A stretch of DNA of 64,000 nucleotides from Sanderia malayensis (taxonomy: Eukaryota > Cnidaria > Scyphozoa > Semaeostomeae > Pelagiidae), in NCBI GenBank assembly GCA_013076295.1, contig RQOL01000466.1:620001-684000 (forward strand), in the 5' to 3' direction. Positions 1-12,624 of this stretch are shown here, piece after piece; position 1 is the first letter of the stretch, and every line of letters starts with the position of its first letter. Both the position numbers and the translations under genes were made by a program. The notes under the pieces were generated by a model that was not told the DNA's origin, searched no databases, and was given only the letters and a program-made list of their open reading frames with translations.

Positions 1-2290
1 ATAAACAGACATGTTATCAATGTACACATGTTTATTAATGGATTCAAAGTCGCACGATGCTATAGCCCTGCTTGATGGAGCTATCACTGTTCATGACATC
101 AGTGCATTGTGAAAGTAACAACATGCTCTGCCATGTTCTGCCCAGTCAATGTTTTCTTTGAAAGAAGCAGTGGTTGCATTGCTGACATTGATGGAGGGCT
201 GTCTTTCAACCCTTGTCGATTCAGGAACTCTCGCATTTGACGCTGTTATTAGCCCAACCCAGTATAAATCAATGTAGAACAGCAATGGTTCTTCACTGTC
301 AGTGCTGCGAGCAAGAAATAGATTTGGAACGAAAACGAGGCTTGTTTATAAGGAGGCTCGCACGCTATGATGGGATATTATGTGGAGCCTGAATATATAA
401 AGAGAAAAAGCATGCGCAAATGATCACAACGTACAGGACATTGGGGTAAAGTTCTGAGTACAGTTTGTCTTTCGGCCTGAAAAGAAACCCCAGATCTGTG
501 GTTCGAGCATAGCAATTCTTTCTATCCTGTATAAGCCATGCTACACGGGCTGGGGCTTTTTTGCGTCCGCCCTTGCACACCGTTAGCTGTTAAACCTCAT
601 TTGGTAGCTTGAAAGTAATTTTGAGTAAACAGTTTCTTTATTTGGTTTGAGTTGGAGGAGTATCCTTTTTTGCCCGTCTGAACACGCTATAAGATATTGT
701 ATTGGAAGTTAGATTTGGTGTTTGTAAGAACAAAGCAAAATAAGCAATCATAACGTTTACAGTGCAGGAGTTGGTCAGAGGTCGCTCTTGCTTAATCGCT
801 AATAACATTACCCTTTTGATTAGGAAGGAGGAGTTTTGCCAATGCTCGTGCTGCGATTCTTTCTTGTGCTTTCTGTGTCATTGAATATTGACTTACGTTT
901 GTGTCAAGTTCAATGATTTGAGGCGTAGCTGCGGTTTACAGAGTTTTCAACCGCCATGCCCAAAGACCATTAATTCGGCGACACATGTTCTCACACACAC
1001 TCGCATACATACACGCACACAAGACAAGGCCGATGACAAATAACATGGCTTAGAATGATCTCTTTTTGTTTTCTTGCCACTGTTGATGATATGCGTGGTC
1101 TTTTTCTCAATGATAGATAAAAGTGAATGAGTCTGTATGCCATTTTGGAGTAGAAAGGCATTATCGTGAGCCAGATCGCGAGCTTTTCATGGGAGCTCAA
1201 GAATCAGGAGTGGGTCTTCTGTTCTCTCTGCACATTGTCCTAATACAATGCATGTTTGCAAACCTACTAATAGGATTCAGGCTTGCTTCCCTTCTGATTA
1301 TCACAGAACAGAATGGCTTTGTGAAAAGGGGGGCAGAGCTAGATTAATGCCTGCTGTGTTGAAAATTGGGCCACACTGCTTCGAACGTAAAAGCCTTTTC
1401 CTCCCTGCTGCTAAGAAAGGCTTTTTTCGAGAAAGAATAACATGGCCTGAGAAAATCTATGATTCTCAGTTTGTTTTTTTGCATCGTTTTATGTGGATTT
1501 GCGGATGAATGGTCAAACATTATTTCTTCCAATGCATTTTTTACGTAATTTTTGAACATAGCCTCCTCTTGCTGTTGTATTGTAATGTCACGTTTGAGTA
1601 AAACAGGACATCATTGCAAGTTAAGCAATAACACATTGTTTCATGGTCATAAATAGCGTATGGGCGTTATACTATATTGTCTTTTATCGTGCCATGGTCG
1701 TTTTAACTGCGCAGCTATATATGTGTTTATGGAAAGTATATAATTTGTCTACAGTTTGAAATAAATGGGTTTCTTTCGTTCTAGGTCAAAGAAGAAGGGA
1801 TGGAGGCCCGAGCCAGTGATGAAGTGCGTGAAAATAAAAATTTAAAAATCATCTTGTATATAATTAATGATTGAAAGAATGTATGCTGGCTTATAACGTG
1901 CTTGCCAGGAGCATGCAGATTGTGCCTAGTATTGAGCATCATGAGTGATGTTTGCCGCGAGAGAAAGAGATGAGAGAGAGATTGATTACGGTATAAGATA
2001 TGAAAGACTGCTTTTTATTTGGATGGCTAAACATCACCAGAAAGCTTTAGTCGGTTAATGTTTAAACGAAACTAATTAGAACAACGGAATATCCATTTGA
2101 TATGTTAAAGTAAACAGGCAACAATTTACGTGCGAAGTTAATCACACTATACGTCATTATTTATCATTTCATAAAATGTAGTTAATACTTTTCTTGTACG
2201 CTGTTTAAGAGGCCTTTGCGAGAGATCTCCCTGTCCAATCCAATGTACATGAACTATTGTTTGCTCATATTCCCGTCATACGTACACAGC
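1..2290. other. Non-coding, nothing assigned
   Basis: No gene is supported here. A minus-strand AATAAA lies at 31-36. Upstream of it a short open stretch (about 91-250, minus) follows a possible splice acceptor, so this could be the 3' end of a gene on the minus strand, but the predicted peptide resembles nothing I recognise and no further exon was found. The rest is AT-rich with only short chance reading frames. Confidence 0.4.
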
Positions 2291-2299
2291 ACGATGTTT

Positions 2300-2470
2300 T
2301 TATTTCACATGTATCTTTTTTGGACTATTCCAAGAAAGGTCATATCATTTGCCATCATATTTCGTTTATTTTTTGCTGCAAGAGGATGCCACAAGGGTGT
2401 TCTCTGGGTCCCCTGATTTACTGGCTTCAATGCCGGATCGACTTTTTGTGTACCGCCCTTCATTTCCACA
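2300..2470 (+). mobile_element. Relic of a LINE-type reverse transcriptase
   Basis: One plus-strand frame reads MPQGCSLGPLIYWL from about 2386. This matches the well-known reverse-transcriptase block of non-LTR retrotransposons (PQG-x-x-LGPLL/IF). About 30 residues upstream in the same frame is SFLDYSKKGHIICHH, which resembles the LD-x-SKAFD-x-x-x-H block. In an intact enzyme these blocks lie further apart, so a stretch appears to be missing. No endonuclease, no YxDD catalytic motif and no poly-A tail is seen. I read it as a short, decayed fragment. Confidence 0.4.
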
Positions 2471-2539
2471 AAACCGACTCTTTGGAAACCGGTCCTGTAA
2501 TTGTATATCCACCATAACACCGCCTTTTGGCTGCCCGGC

Positions 2540-4032
2540 TTATTGTCTATTTACACGGCATCTGCAAGCGACCGACGCGATAAAACTCCCCGTCTATGTC
2601 ATGTCCGCTCTTTGTGGCGTTTCCTTTTCCTGTTCCATGTTCCATGTTTTATGCCTTTGTTGTATTATTTCATGGTTACTTGGAGAAGAACAGAGGCCAA
2701 TTTTGTGTCAGCTTTTGCAGGTTGTCATTCTCCTCACAAATAAACAACCGTCTGTCCTCTTGCAGTCTAAGCAGCTAATTAGAATCCATGTGAATATGCA
2801 TTGAAGGTGTGCAATATTAAGCCGTTATTGTATGTATAGTATATATGTTATCTCGCAATAATATACTCAAACTACACGAATTATCAACAAGTATAATCAA
2901 AGACCTTGATTTTGCATATAATTTGTCATCAATTTATATCGTAGATTTTATTCTGTAATTCTAAGTAATTTATTTTGACAAATGTAGGTTTATAGAATTG
3001 TGTGATTTTCTGTGCACTGTCTCTTTTTTCTTTATGATGCCCTTCAGCAATAAGCATCAACAAAATCATGAACATAACATAATAGTAATTATAATTTGTC
3101 AAATAATTACAATGAATCGTCAAAATACAAAAAGTAGTGGGCACCACAATAAAAAGGACATGAAACGTGACATTTTAAGCTCAAGAGAGGCAATGTGTTA
3201 TCCATAGGCATATTTCATCCTTTGCAAAAAAGTAGGGGGCATGTGCCCCGCCCCTAGGCGCCTAGGCTCCTACGCCTTTGTTGTCGAGCAAAATATAAAA
3301 AATTCTTCAAGGATTCCAAATATTTTATGCTATATTTTCTAAACTAAGTACCACATTGAGATAATTACTGGCCCACCCCTCAATGTTTGAATACTTTTGA
3401 GTGTGTCGTAACTGTCATTTGGTATCTGCCTTCTTATATTCTTTGCTCCTTAATTATCTTTCACCGTTGTGAGCAAAGTCGAAAGCGTGTTGAACTCGAC
3501 CACATCGTTTGAGGAGAGTAAATTTATTTACCTATGTACACACGCGTCTTCGTGACCAAAACAAACATGATTATTATTGCTGCGCGAGTTACATTGCAGC
3601 CAGGCCAAGCGAACACAACACAAAAGCTGTGCCATCCCCTTGATAGATGTTTTTATTGCCTGCAATCAGTGATTACGCCTCAAGTGTCAATCAATTTGCA
3701 CGTTGATTATGACGATTCTCCTCCTATCACATTGTAGTCAATGTTACAGCAGGCGGGCCTATTCAAATCATGCAACGTAACGATTGGTCGTTTTTGACAA
3801 GCGAGAGTGAAAATACTGTCGTTAATCACACGTGCAGTGTCGTGGTGGTATCCCATTATAATGCGAATGGAAATCCGCATAATGACTTTATCATTGATGA
3901 ACATGAAAATAATTCACTCAGTCTTCACTCTGACTTGTTTCAAACAACATCAGCAATCGATCGCGTTCTATTTCAAGCTGTTGCATCATTTTCTGATCAA
4001 TACACATCGTAGTTTTTGCTAGCATCAAAATC
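2540..4032. other. Non-coding upstream of the Dickkopf gene
   Basis: AT-rich sequence with no recognisable coding exon. The 5' untranslated part and promoter of the Dickkopf gene must lie here or just upstream of 4033, but I see no clear TATA box or initiator that would fix the start site. Confidence 0.4.
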
Positions 4033-6317
4033 ATGGACCTGTATATGCTGGCGATTGTTTTTGTGCAACTTTTCATGCAATGCTCGGCACGTTGGTACTT
4101 TGCTGTCAGACCTGTTTACGATCTGAGAAACGGTACATACGCACTGACACGGACGCTACGAACACTTAAAAAGGTACGATATTCCACACGGAATTTTCCC
4201 AATTTCTCTTTAATAGAACTTCTACACCTTTCCCAAGCATCAGAAATATCTGTATGATCAAAATAACTCGCCGTGAAATCATATAATCTGCACGAAAGTT
4301 GATATAATTATACAATTATACACAATTGTGAATCTTTTTCATTTAAATTGTTGATGCATATATGCACAGAATAATTGGTCTTTCAGTGGTGATTGATTTA
4401 CCTGTTTTCTATTTTCCCGGCACAGACTAATCACCCGCACGACGATCGACAATGCCGCAAAGATAAGCAGTGTGGTAAGGGCAGATTCTGTTACAGACAT
4501 TTGGGAACATGTCACAACTGCCGCCGTAACGGAGAGATTTGCCGAAGAAACCACATGTGTTGCAAAGGATTCACCTGCGTCGCGGGAGTATGTCGGCCTG
4601 TCATGCCGGCCGGTTTGGAAGGAGCACTGTGCAGGAAATCCAAAGACTGCAGGCCGGGTCTCTGTTGCTCGAAAGCGACGATCGGCAATGGCGGTAAGCC
4701 GACATGCAGGAGGTACTTGCAAGAAGGAGATGCTTGTGGTCTCATTGACAGGTCACCTCGCTTCCAAATCAATCATATCTGTTTGTGCGACACTGGTTTG
4801 AAATGCAGAAAAGTTCGCCGGATATCTAAAAGGTAATTTGTCATTACGATTTACATGTTTGTAAAGCAATAGTCATTAGCAAATATCCTATATACCTCTT
4901 TTCTACTTCAATGAGTTATCTTCGTGTGATAACCTGACAGGTTATTCGAGTATCGACCACTTTCCATATGTACCCAAATTACATACAGTCCTTTATAGTA
5001 TCATTCATGCACACATATAGTGCTTATTGGCCAAACCGAACATTGCTATGATCTCGACGATCAATAAATGTGAACTGTATTTTCTGACGCCAGCAGACCT
5101 CATACGAAGAAAGCCGTTGCTACACAACTGGCTACATTTTGTATATTAGAGAACATATAGGCTTCCTTGCTGGAAAGCCAACATTTTGCCTTGTTCGGGC
5201 GTCCAATTCGCCGGTAGCCAAAAAGCGAACATATATTTTCTTTTTAATTATGGCATTGAGAGTTTTACTCTGCCCATTCGAAAAACAAACTATAAGAACT
5301 AACGGTAGCTACTGTTAGGAATATTTCTTTAATCAACATGTCAATCGTCTGGGAAAGCTAAGTTTCTAAAATTAACACATGAAAAGAATTACTTTAGCAT
5401 TGTATTGACGAACTGACTTCAGTGTTCTCAACCGAAAGCTCGTTTTTGTATTCTAGTGCTCATGTGAGATTTAATCTCGAATTGATAGTTATTGCAATCA
5501 AACGGCAAAAGGGTCTTCAAATTGCTTAATATTTTCAAAGAAAACGGGCTGCTTTTATTTAAATTGAACCTGATAGCTATGTATTATACAAACTTCTAAA
5601 GTTCTATTATCAAATGTTTTGATTTGACCTCCTAATTATGAATGCGAAGTAAAATTTCGGAATTTTGAATACAAATGATCATCGGGAGGTCTGTATAGGC
5701 CGTTAAATTGAATTTGGATGCTTGGAAACGTTAATGCGTGTGAACCTAATCTATTCCTCGATCATCGATAGATTATAAACTGGCGCATTTGTAATCACAC
5801 TGGAATCGCACGCGATTTTTATCTGGAACCTAAGAATACGCCCCAATGTTTATCAACGTTGTAAAATCATTTTCTTGAAGAGATTCGAAGTGAGTACTTC
5901 CTTGCTCTCCCGAAATGTTCTACGTTTGGCCTGTCTCTTCGACCGTTTGTTGCTAAGTATCAATACAATAGGACGTGCCGTAGATTCTATCCATTGTTGT
6001 ATATTCGCTTGTTGAACACGAATATAGCACTTTACAATGTGGGTCTCTACTAACCTCTTATAGAGCAGCCAGCTTATCATTTTCGAACTTGCCTAAATTT
6101 TCTATATTGCGACGTTATCTATTTTCGAGTTTGGAGCCAAGAGTCAAATTAATCACCTGTTTTATGATGACAAATTAATGGTTCATTTCGTTTGTTCTAT
6201 CTTTGTGTACATGATAACACAATAGGCTAATGCTGTTGTTTATTTCATTGCAGAGTTAAGAACAATCCTGGTTGGTTTCATAAAAAAGAAAGGCGGTGTG
6301 TGAAAATTAACCGATGA
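4033..6317 (+). CDS. Dickkopf (Dkk3-like) secreted protein
   Basis: Three exons, 4033-4173, 4426-4832 and 6254-6317, give 203 residues with intact GT-AG borders. Residues 1 to about 19 are a signal peptide (MDLYMLAIVFVQLFMQ...). Residues 57-103 form the first Dickkopf domain with ten cysteines (CRKDKQC...MCCKGFTC...C). Residues 116-198 form the second, colipase-fold domain, also with ten cysteines (CRKSKDC...GLCC); its last cysteine (RRCVKINR) lies on the small third exon. The two domains are only 12 residues apart. In vertebrates a 12-residue linker is typical of Dkk3, whereas Dkk1/2/4 have linkers of about 50. Dkk1/2/4 antagonise Wnt signalling through LRP5/6; the role of Dkk3 is less clear. 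A Dkk3-related gene is reported from differentiating Hydra nematocytes, which fits the neighbouring capsule-protein cluster. It is the only gene here on the plus strand. The family call is firm; the subtype is inferred. Confidence 0.87.
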
Positions 6318-6600
6318 ATACTGGCCTATGTGGGATGCTATGGATGCTAAAAGCACAGCACGAAATGCAGAAAAGTCTATAAGCAACTGGCCTGTGAATA
6401 ATGGTTCAAACTGGTGTGTCCTGAACTTGAACCTGAAAGAAAATGGCGGCAAAAATCTCTTCAGTGGTGCCCAGGCCTTTTTGCAAACTTGGTCTTGTCA
6501 ATTTGTGCACGGTGGACTATGAAATGACCAAAGAAGAATTGAGAGCGAGACATTCCTCCTACATTGCCAGACGATGCCAGACGGCTGAATTCTAACTAAA
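6318..6600 (+). other. Cysteine-containing open stretches after Dickkopf
   Basis: Just past the Dickkopf stop, one frame reads KCRKVYKQLACE between stops. It shares the 14-base string aaatgcagaaaagt with exon 2 of the gene (near 4801). A second frame is open from ATG 6443 to the stop at 6593-6595, 50 codons with three cysteines (PFCKLGLVNLCTVDY..., RRCQTAEF). These frames do not join without a shift. The stretch may be 3' UTR, a decayed duplicate exon or an alternative last exon. I cannot choose. Confidence 0.25.
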
Positions 6601-9600
6601 CAACCGTGACACCATTTTGCGAGACTGTTTAGAAATTATTGACGATAGTTATCAGCTATCTAGTGCAAGATATTGGCTCTAACCAGCCTGCAATAGGCGA
6701 AGATGTGAATTAATGCACAAAGGTCGTTGAAAAACGTGTCAGCTCATTTGTACGTCGAACTTTGTTTGAAGAGATTTGCAAAAGATGTTCTGTTTCTCAG
6801 CGAAGGCAGTTAGGTTCACTGCTCTCATTAGCGAGCAAATAAACGCACAATTAATTATTGAAGGTGATAATCATCAGTCGCCAACCATCATCGATTTATC
6901 ATGTGCCACGGTGTTGTCTTGTTAATTATTATTATGATACATATGTGTAGTATATAGTTAAATAATTGTATATATCGGAGAAAGTTGTATATTGATATGA
7001 ATTTCGTGACATGAAAAATCAGCGTTATCTTTTAATTGAAAGACCGCGTTGTTTTATAGAAACTTTTTCACGAACGCTTTCTGAAAACTGACTGAAAGAA
7101 TGCTAGACCTTGTCTTTCTTTTTCGTGACACTTGGACTCGGATCGAACACATCGCATGGTAGAACGAGGCTGAATCGACAGAGTTCAGTTTTGGAAAGTA
7201 CCAAATATCACTTAATTAAAAAGAGAAGCAATGGCGTTCTTTTCCAAAGCTTGTCTTAGACAGAAAATCAATCCATCATATCATAAAATTAAATAACTTT
7301 ATGAATGGGTGCTCAATGGAATAATATCTTCAAATTTGTCACCGTAATCATTTCATTTGGGCGGAAACTGTTTCAATATTTTGTCATCCAATATTATTCA
7401 TTATTCATTCAACATATAATCATTTGACCAGATAAAACTCAATCATTGCTGGAATTTAAATAACATTATCTCCGACAAATTATTCAAAGGAATGGAATTG
7501 TAATCTTTATATAGCGGATTTTCAGATAACGGTAAAGTAGAGATGTATATATTACGTGCTGTAATCTCTAAATTGCGTCCATATTTCGGGTGGCCTAAGA
7601 AGTCTTCATTGATACTTAGATCCCTAATCGGTTAAATTCATGAACAGGCTGATTGGTGAACAAATTGGATTTTTGTCGATTAATAAACGCAGACATTAAA
7701 TGCGGTTTTAGTGGATTTAACTTTGTCTGATCTCGTAACAATTCGCTATTGTTCAAAAACATAAACTTAAATATTAAATATTTTTTCAACCATGGGTTTT
7801 CTTCCCAAGTTCACAGTTGTTGGACCATGCATATGCTTCAAGTTTACCAACTCCACAATCCAATGTGCGAGTTGCAAACTGATATTGCTTTATCGCTCTT
7901 CATTTCCCTCTCTTTTCCCTTGTTTTATCAAAGGGATCGATAAGATAACCCCAAATCGACAAAAAGAAGATAAAATCCCGATTTAGAATGCAAATTAATT
8001 TCTTTTAACTCGCACATCAATCTTAATGGAAGAAAATCTTAATTTACTATTTTCACACTGCGAAATCATGCTGTGAAAAGTAAACAATGAAATTAACGTT
8101 ATTAATTGCCCTAATCCGTCCGATTTCTAAAAACCCACTATGGTGCATGCTTGGCCTTTTGCATTTGCCAACTGACTGAATCCAAGTTTTCCTTAGGGGG
8201 CTTTGGTACTCCTTGTTCTATGTGTATCCTGTTTACCAATGTAAAAACCCCCAATTACTGCTTATCCTCAAAGAAACGGAGCATTAGTATAAAAACTATT
8301 TTGGGTGCGTCGTTATATGATGCGAACAAGAGATTTTGGCACAGCGACAGCACCACTGCAACATTTTTGTATTGGAAACTCTTTTGCGAAGCAATGAGTG
8401 CCCAATGTGCTAATTCCTTACCAGGCAACCCCTGCTGAATTGAAGCGTTGAGCATTACAATGGGAATAGCAATGGCAATTCAAAGGCGAATAGCTAACAG
8501 CTTAACGGGCCCTGCATCTTAATCCATGGACAAATCAGACATCATTGAATATCTCTGCATCGATTGTAGTTACACGTCACTTTAAAACAACAGCAAAGGG
8601 AAGCTTGATATTTTAGGCCAGCCCTTCGCTGTAGGCTATCTTGGTTGAAGTATGTTCTTTGTAGCTTGTTCCACTCCTAAGTTAATAAATTAGCTTATAG
8701 GTTATGTTATTAAGTTTTATCACAACCCATGGTGAACGCTTTTCTTCATTCTATTTCACTGTGACCTCTCTCTGTCCTCCCTCAGCTTTCACGTTGAGAA
8801 ATTATGAATGTTTGAATGAAGAGATCCATTCAAACATATAGTTTGCAATTGCAAGCAATGGAATTGCAAACTAAGGAGTCCCCTTTCTTCGACAGCGATG
8901 TTTCTGCTCACCAGAAAGAGGCTATTAACACCGAAATGTGAATTCCGTTTCGAAATTTCTCTCCAAGTCCTTTCCCACTCAGTTTACTTAGATTGTTTCA
9001 AAATGCATGAGTACTTAACTCTTAATTGTTTAATTTTCTCAGCTTTTAAGCACATTAATTCTCAGCTTAAAAGTAGGACGACACATGTCTCCAATGTTGA
9101 AAGACAAGGACATTCTCTGGGAGGAGCAGTTAAATCGTTTTTTAACAATTTTCAAATTGGGCAGGAGGAGTTTGTGTTTCCTCTGTGTCTACCTCGGCAC
9201 AATTACAATTGCTGATAAATTGACGACTGTTTATACGTGTAGCCTTTTGACCTTAGAAACAGCGTTCATCAATCAACAGACAACAATGCAAACCTGAATC
9301 CGAGCATCGTCACTGAAATCCTCGTAAATTATATTATCATTGTTTCGAACGAGCCTCTGATTTGAAGAGATTTATACAGACGCTTATGGCAAAGAGTCTC
9401 AGCATTTCTTTAATGGGCTTGGCGGGCAGGTCTTTGGAATTAAAGTTGCTCATTCATTCACTGCTTGTTTCAAGCTTCGGTCGTTTACACTTTCATTAAG
9501 CTGCTATTTGATCTGCCTCTGTATTCAACAAGTATGCTGCATCACAAATTACAGAAACATTCACAAACGTATGCAGCTCATGCGCTTGCTATAGGTATAA

Positions 9601-9826
9601 TATTAAATGCAGTTATTGTATTAACTGAGTAATGTGTATACTTTATTTGTCGCAATGCTTTGAGAACATGTTGAAAAGAAAGCATTTATGTCATTACATG
9701 CAAGCTTGGCACTATTGTGAACATGTTTCGCTAATTTGCCAGCAGTGCTCAGAGCTGCGTGGGTCATGCCCTTGCGTGAGCGATGCTGAAGACCGTACCT
9801 TCAGATACAGGTCAGAATGCTGAGGC
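6600..9826. other. Non-coding, nothing assigned
   Basis: About 3.2 kb of AT-rich sequence between the Dickkopf gene and the MITE-like element. Open frames are short and without recognisable domains or plausible splice partners. Confidence 0.4.
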
Positions 9827-9829
9827 TAA

Positions 9830-10206
9830 AGCCCTATTTACACTACACAGGTTAGTTTTCGTTTGTAGTGTAAGCGCTCACCAGTGGGCGAAGCTGGGTT
9901 AGCCGAAATGCACATGCGTAAGCACGTAAACTATACGATCTAAACGATCCCGAAAATTCAAGTGTTGTTTTCAACACGAGTGGGCATGCTCATACTAGAA
10001 ACTAACCCGGGTTCGCCCCAGCCTCCCGCTTACACTACATTTTCGTAAAACTAACCCGGGTTAGTTTTAAGCTAACCCACCTCTCGAGGTGGGTTAGTTT
10101 AACCCGGGGCGAACCCGGGTTAGTTGCATTTACACTACGAAAAGCTAACCCGGGTTAGCTTAACCCGGGGCGAACCCGGGTTAGTTTGTGTAGTGTAAAT
10201 AGGGCT
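9830..10206. mobile_element. MITE-like element, TAA target duplication
   Basis: A 377-bp non-coding element has perfect terminal inverted repeats of about 19 bp (left agccctatttacactacac, right its reverse complement). It is flanked on both sides by the trinucleotide TAA (9827-9829 and 10207-10209). The interior holds several copies of the palindromic motif aactaacccgggtt and a hairpin with 11-bp arms (ctaacccacct, loop ctcg, aggtgggttag). A 3-bp TWA duplication is the hallmark of PIF/Harbinger transposons, so a non-autonomous Harbinger-type MITE is the best reading. No transposase is present. Confidence 0.75.
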
Positions 10207-10209
10207 TAA

Positions 10210-10684
10210 TGCCATTAGTTGTGATGATGAAAGAGGTGGGCCTTGCATTAAATGACTTCCATGGAAAGAATGTCACCAGACCACAACTCTGCATCTCTGA
10301 AATGGTATTACAATTGAAATGTTCACTGCAATATCATTTGACTCTTTAATAGGATTCCATGGTCTCTTCTGGTAAACTTCATAGCGGAAATAGACCCATA
10401 TACATTTGATGGACCAAAGAATAGACAGACAATTTACAACCGTAATTCTCATTATAAATATTATAAGAATGTTTTCCAGAGAGGAACCTCTGAACGAACT
10501 ACTTCGTCTACGTATAAAACATTGAATTAACATCCTCACACATTTTTATTCTTGCGTACACAGGCTATAAAAATAGATAATTCGAGGTTTATTCACAAGC
10601 TCTACAATACATCGTCTGTCCAAGGAGAGACTGCATGTACCAGTTTAAGTTTCTATTTAAGTTCATTTAAGACTAAGTGCTGCC
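10210..10684. other. 3' flank of CRD gene 1
   Basis: Non-coding sequence downstream of gene 1 (minus strand). Two minus-strand AATAAA hexamers, at 10588-10593 and 10545-10550, lie about 90 and 135 bases past the stop codon and are good candidates for its polyadenylation signals. Confidence 0.5.
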
Positions 10685-12624
10685 TTAAATGTAACGTGCA
10701 CAACAAAAGGATGGACAGGCGGGAGAACACGAGGCAGGGCTACATGATGGGGCACATCCAACTGGGGGTTGTGGGGCCATGGGCATTGGTGGCGGCATGT
10801 ACATTGGAGGTGGTGGTGGTGGGGGGGCCATCATCATTGGCTGTGATGGTGGCGGGAAATTCGATTGGCAACAGGATGGTGTGCAAGCTGGGGCACAGGT
10901 CTGGGCGCACGGCTCTGGACAAGTGAGCTTGAATACGGCTGGTGGGGCTGGTGGTGGAGGCACGGGTGGTCCTGGTTGGTATTTTGGTCTTTCAAACCAT
11001 CTGGCCGGCTTCAAGGGCTGAGCCATTGGTTCAAGTGCGATCATTGGGGGCGGCTGACAGCACTGGGGTGTGCAGGCTGGGGCACAGCTAGCTTGACAAG
11101 GTGACGGACATGCTCCTTCAAACAAACAATAAAAAATACCGATAAATATATTTACACTTTCCCAGATAACTTCACCGATTTCACTGAGTTCGATTGAACT
11201 AATTTCAAGCAAAATATCTATCAGTGAACTATCAGCCAACTATTTAAAAAGGTTATTTCTGTCTTACCAGCTCCTCCTACCATGACCTGACCGGCTGCAC
11301 CACCTCCTGGAAGACTCTGTTGAGTTCCGCTGTATCCGGGACCCGACGCGGGCTGAGGAGCGTATTGTTGCATTTGAGGTGGTGGCATCATGCCTCCTGT
11401 TCGTGTGTCAGCCTCTTCCTCTTCCTCGTTTATGTCGTCATCAATAGTCCGCGCACTTCCTTCATCTAGCGTCAACGAAGTTCAGGTAGAAATTTAGATA
11501 ATTCAGAAAGCTTTGATGTTTTTTATTTTCACATATAACCGTGACTTACAAAGTCTGTGTATCGGTTTCCCGTTAGAGTGCTCAATACATAGAGTAGAGC
11601 TAGACATACACTAAGAAGAAAGAGACTCAAAAGACTTATGTATGAAAAGACTTATAACGGTGACTTATGTATCGAAGTTTAAATGTTAGAGCATTTACCT
11701 GCTGATCCGTCCTCCTGGTCTCCTTGGTCTTCATTTTCATCAGATTCCTCAGTTTCTAAAGCAAATGAAAACAATGATAAATACTATACACTAATTGGCA
11801 TTTGCTCTTTTATCTACTTCAGTCTTACAATTGTTATATCATGGATGTAATTATTGAGTGAATTGAATATTATGTCTGAGAAATACATGTCTGCGTGAGC
11901 AAAATCTACTGAGTAGTTTACATCAGCGACATCAAAGAAATCTGTCGCCTTATTAGTAGTCTACGATTGAAGTTTTAAATTAATGGAGAACACCATACAA
12001 AGAAATTAACTGATTAAAACTTAGCCAGTTAGAGGTAAAGAAGTGCCCATTTCTCCGAAATGTTCACTCACTATGTCTTCTGTGGGCTTCAGCATGTTTG
12101 TGGTGAGCTTTCCGCACTGTCTCTGCTCTTATCTGGTGCCCTGCCTTTTTAGTTTTGTGTTTTTTGCCTGAATAGAGATTTTAGATTTGCAAACATGAAG
12201 CGATAGAAGTTTAATGATTAATTTCCTTGCTTTTACTGAAAAATTATATGGTTGTAGCTCGCCTACCACTTGAAGATGTTAGTTTCAAAGCCACGTTAAC
12301 TTGTTATCAAGCGCTATATATTATTATATGCTCTATATATATATGTATTATATGTTATATATTATATATATATGTTATTGTTAGAAGAAATTTCTATTCA
12401 TGTTAAATGCCCTGCAATGTTAATGCTTACATCAACTGTTCAAAGCGAAGCTTTGTGCTTCGGCACTTTTAATTGGTTAAGATCTTAACCAATGATATTT
12501 GATGAAATTAACAAAAGAATTGATAATGATATGCCGAAACGTTCTTACTATGCAAAGACTTTGACTCTATCAGAACCAGTTGTAACAACAGCAACAACAC
12601 GCATGTAACGGCGAAAATCTTCAT
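10685..12624 (-). CDS. CRD gene 1: nematocyst CRD/polyproline protein
   Basis: Five exons (12549-12624, 12072-12167, 11699-11755, 11268-11465, 10685-11115) give 285 residues; all introns are phase 1. The signal peptide begins MKIFAVTCVLLLLL. A Lys/His-rich exon (KKHKTKKAGHQ...) follows, then two acidic exons (EESDENEDQGDQED; DDDINEEEEEAD) and a Gly/Gln/Pro linker. The last exon holds three CRDs: CPSPCQASCAPACTPQCC, CPEPCAQTCAPACTPSCC and a variant with one wider gap, CAPSCSPASCSPACPSFCC, separated by Pro-rich spacers. There is no Gly-X-Y helix, so it is not a minicollagen. It resembles the cnidarian proline-rich CRD proteins of the capsule wall or tubule, which cross-link to minicollagens through CRD disulfides. 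The exact family member is not identified. It is the most 3' gene of the cluster. Confidence 0.85.

Noticed and set aside
2349..2804. 151-codon plus-strand frame as a gene
   Set aside because: The neighbouring frame shows a reverse-transcriptase relic, and this frame overlaps it with no domain of its own.
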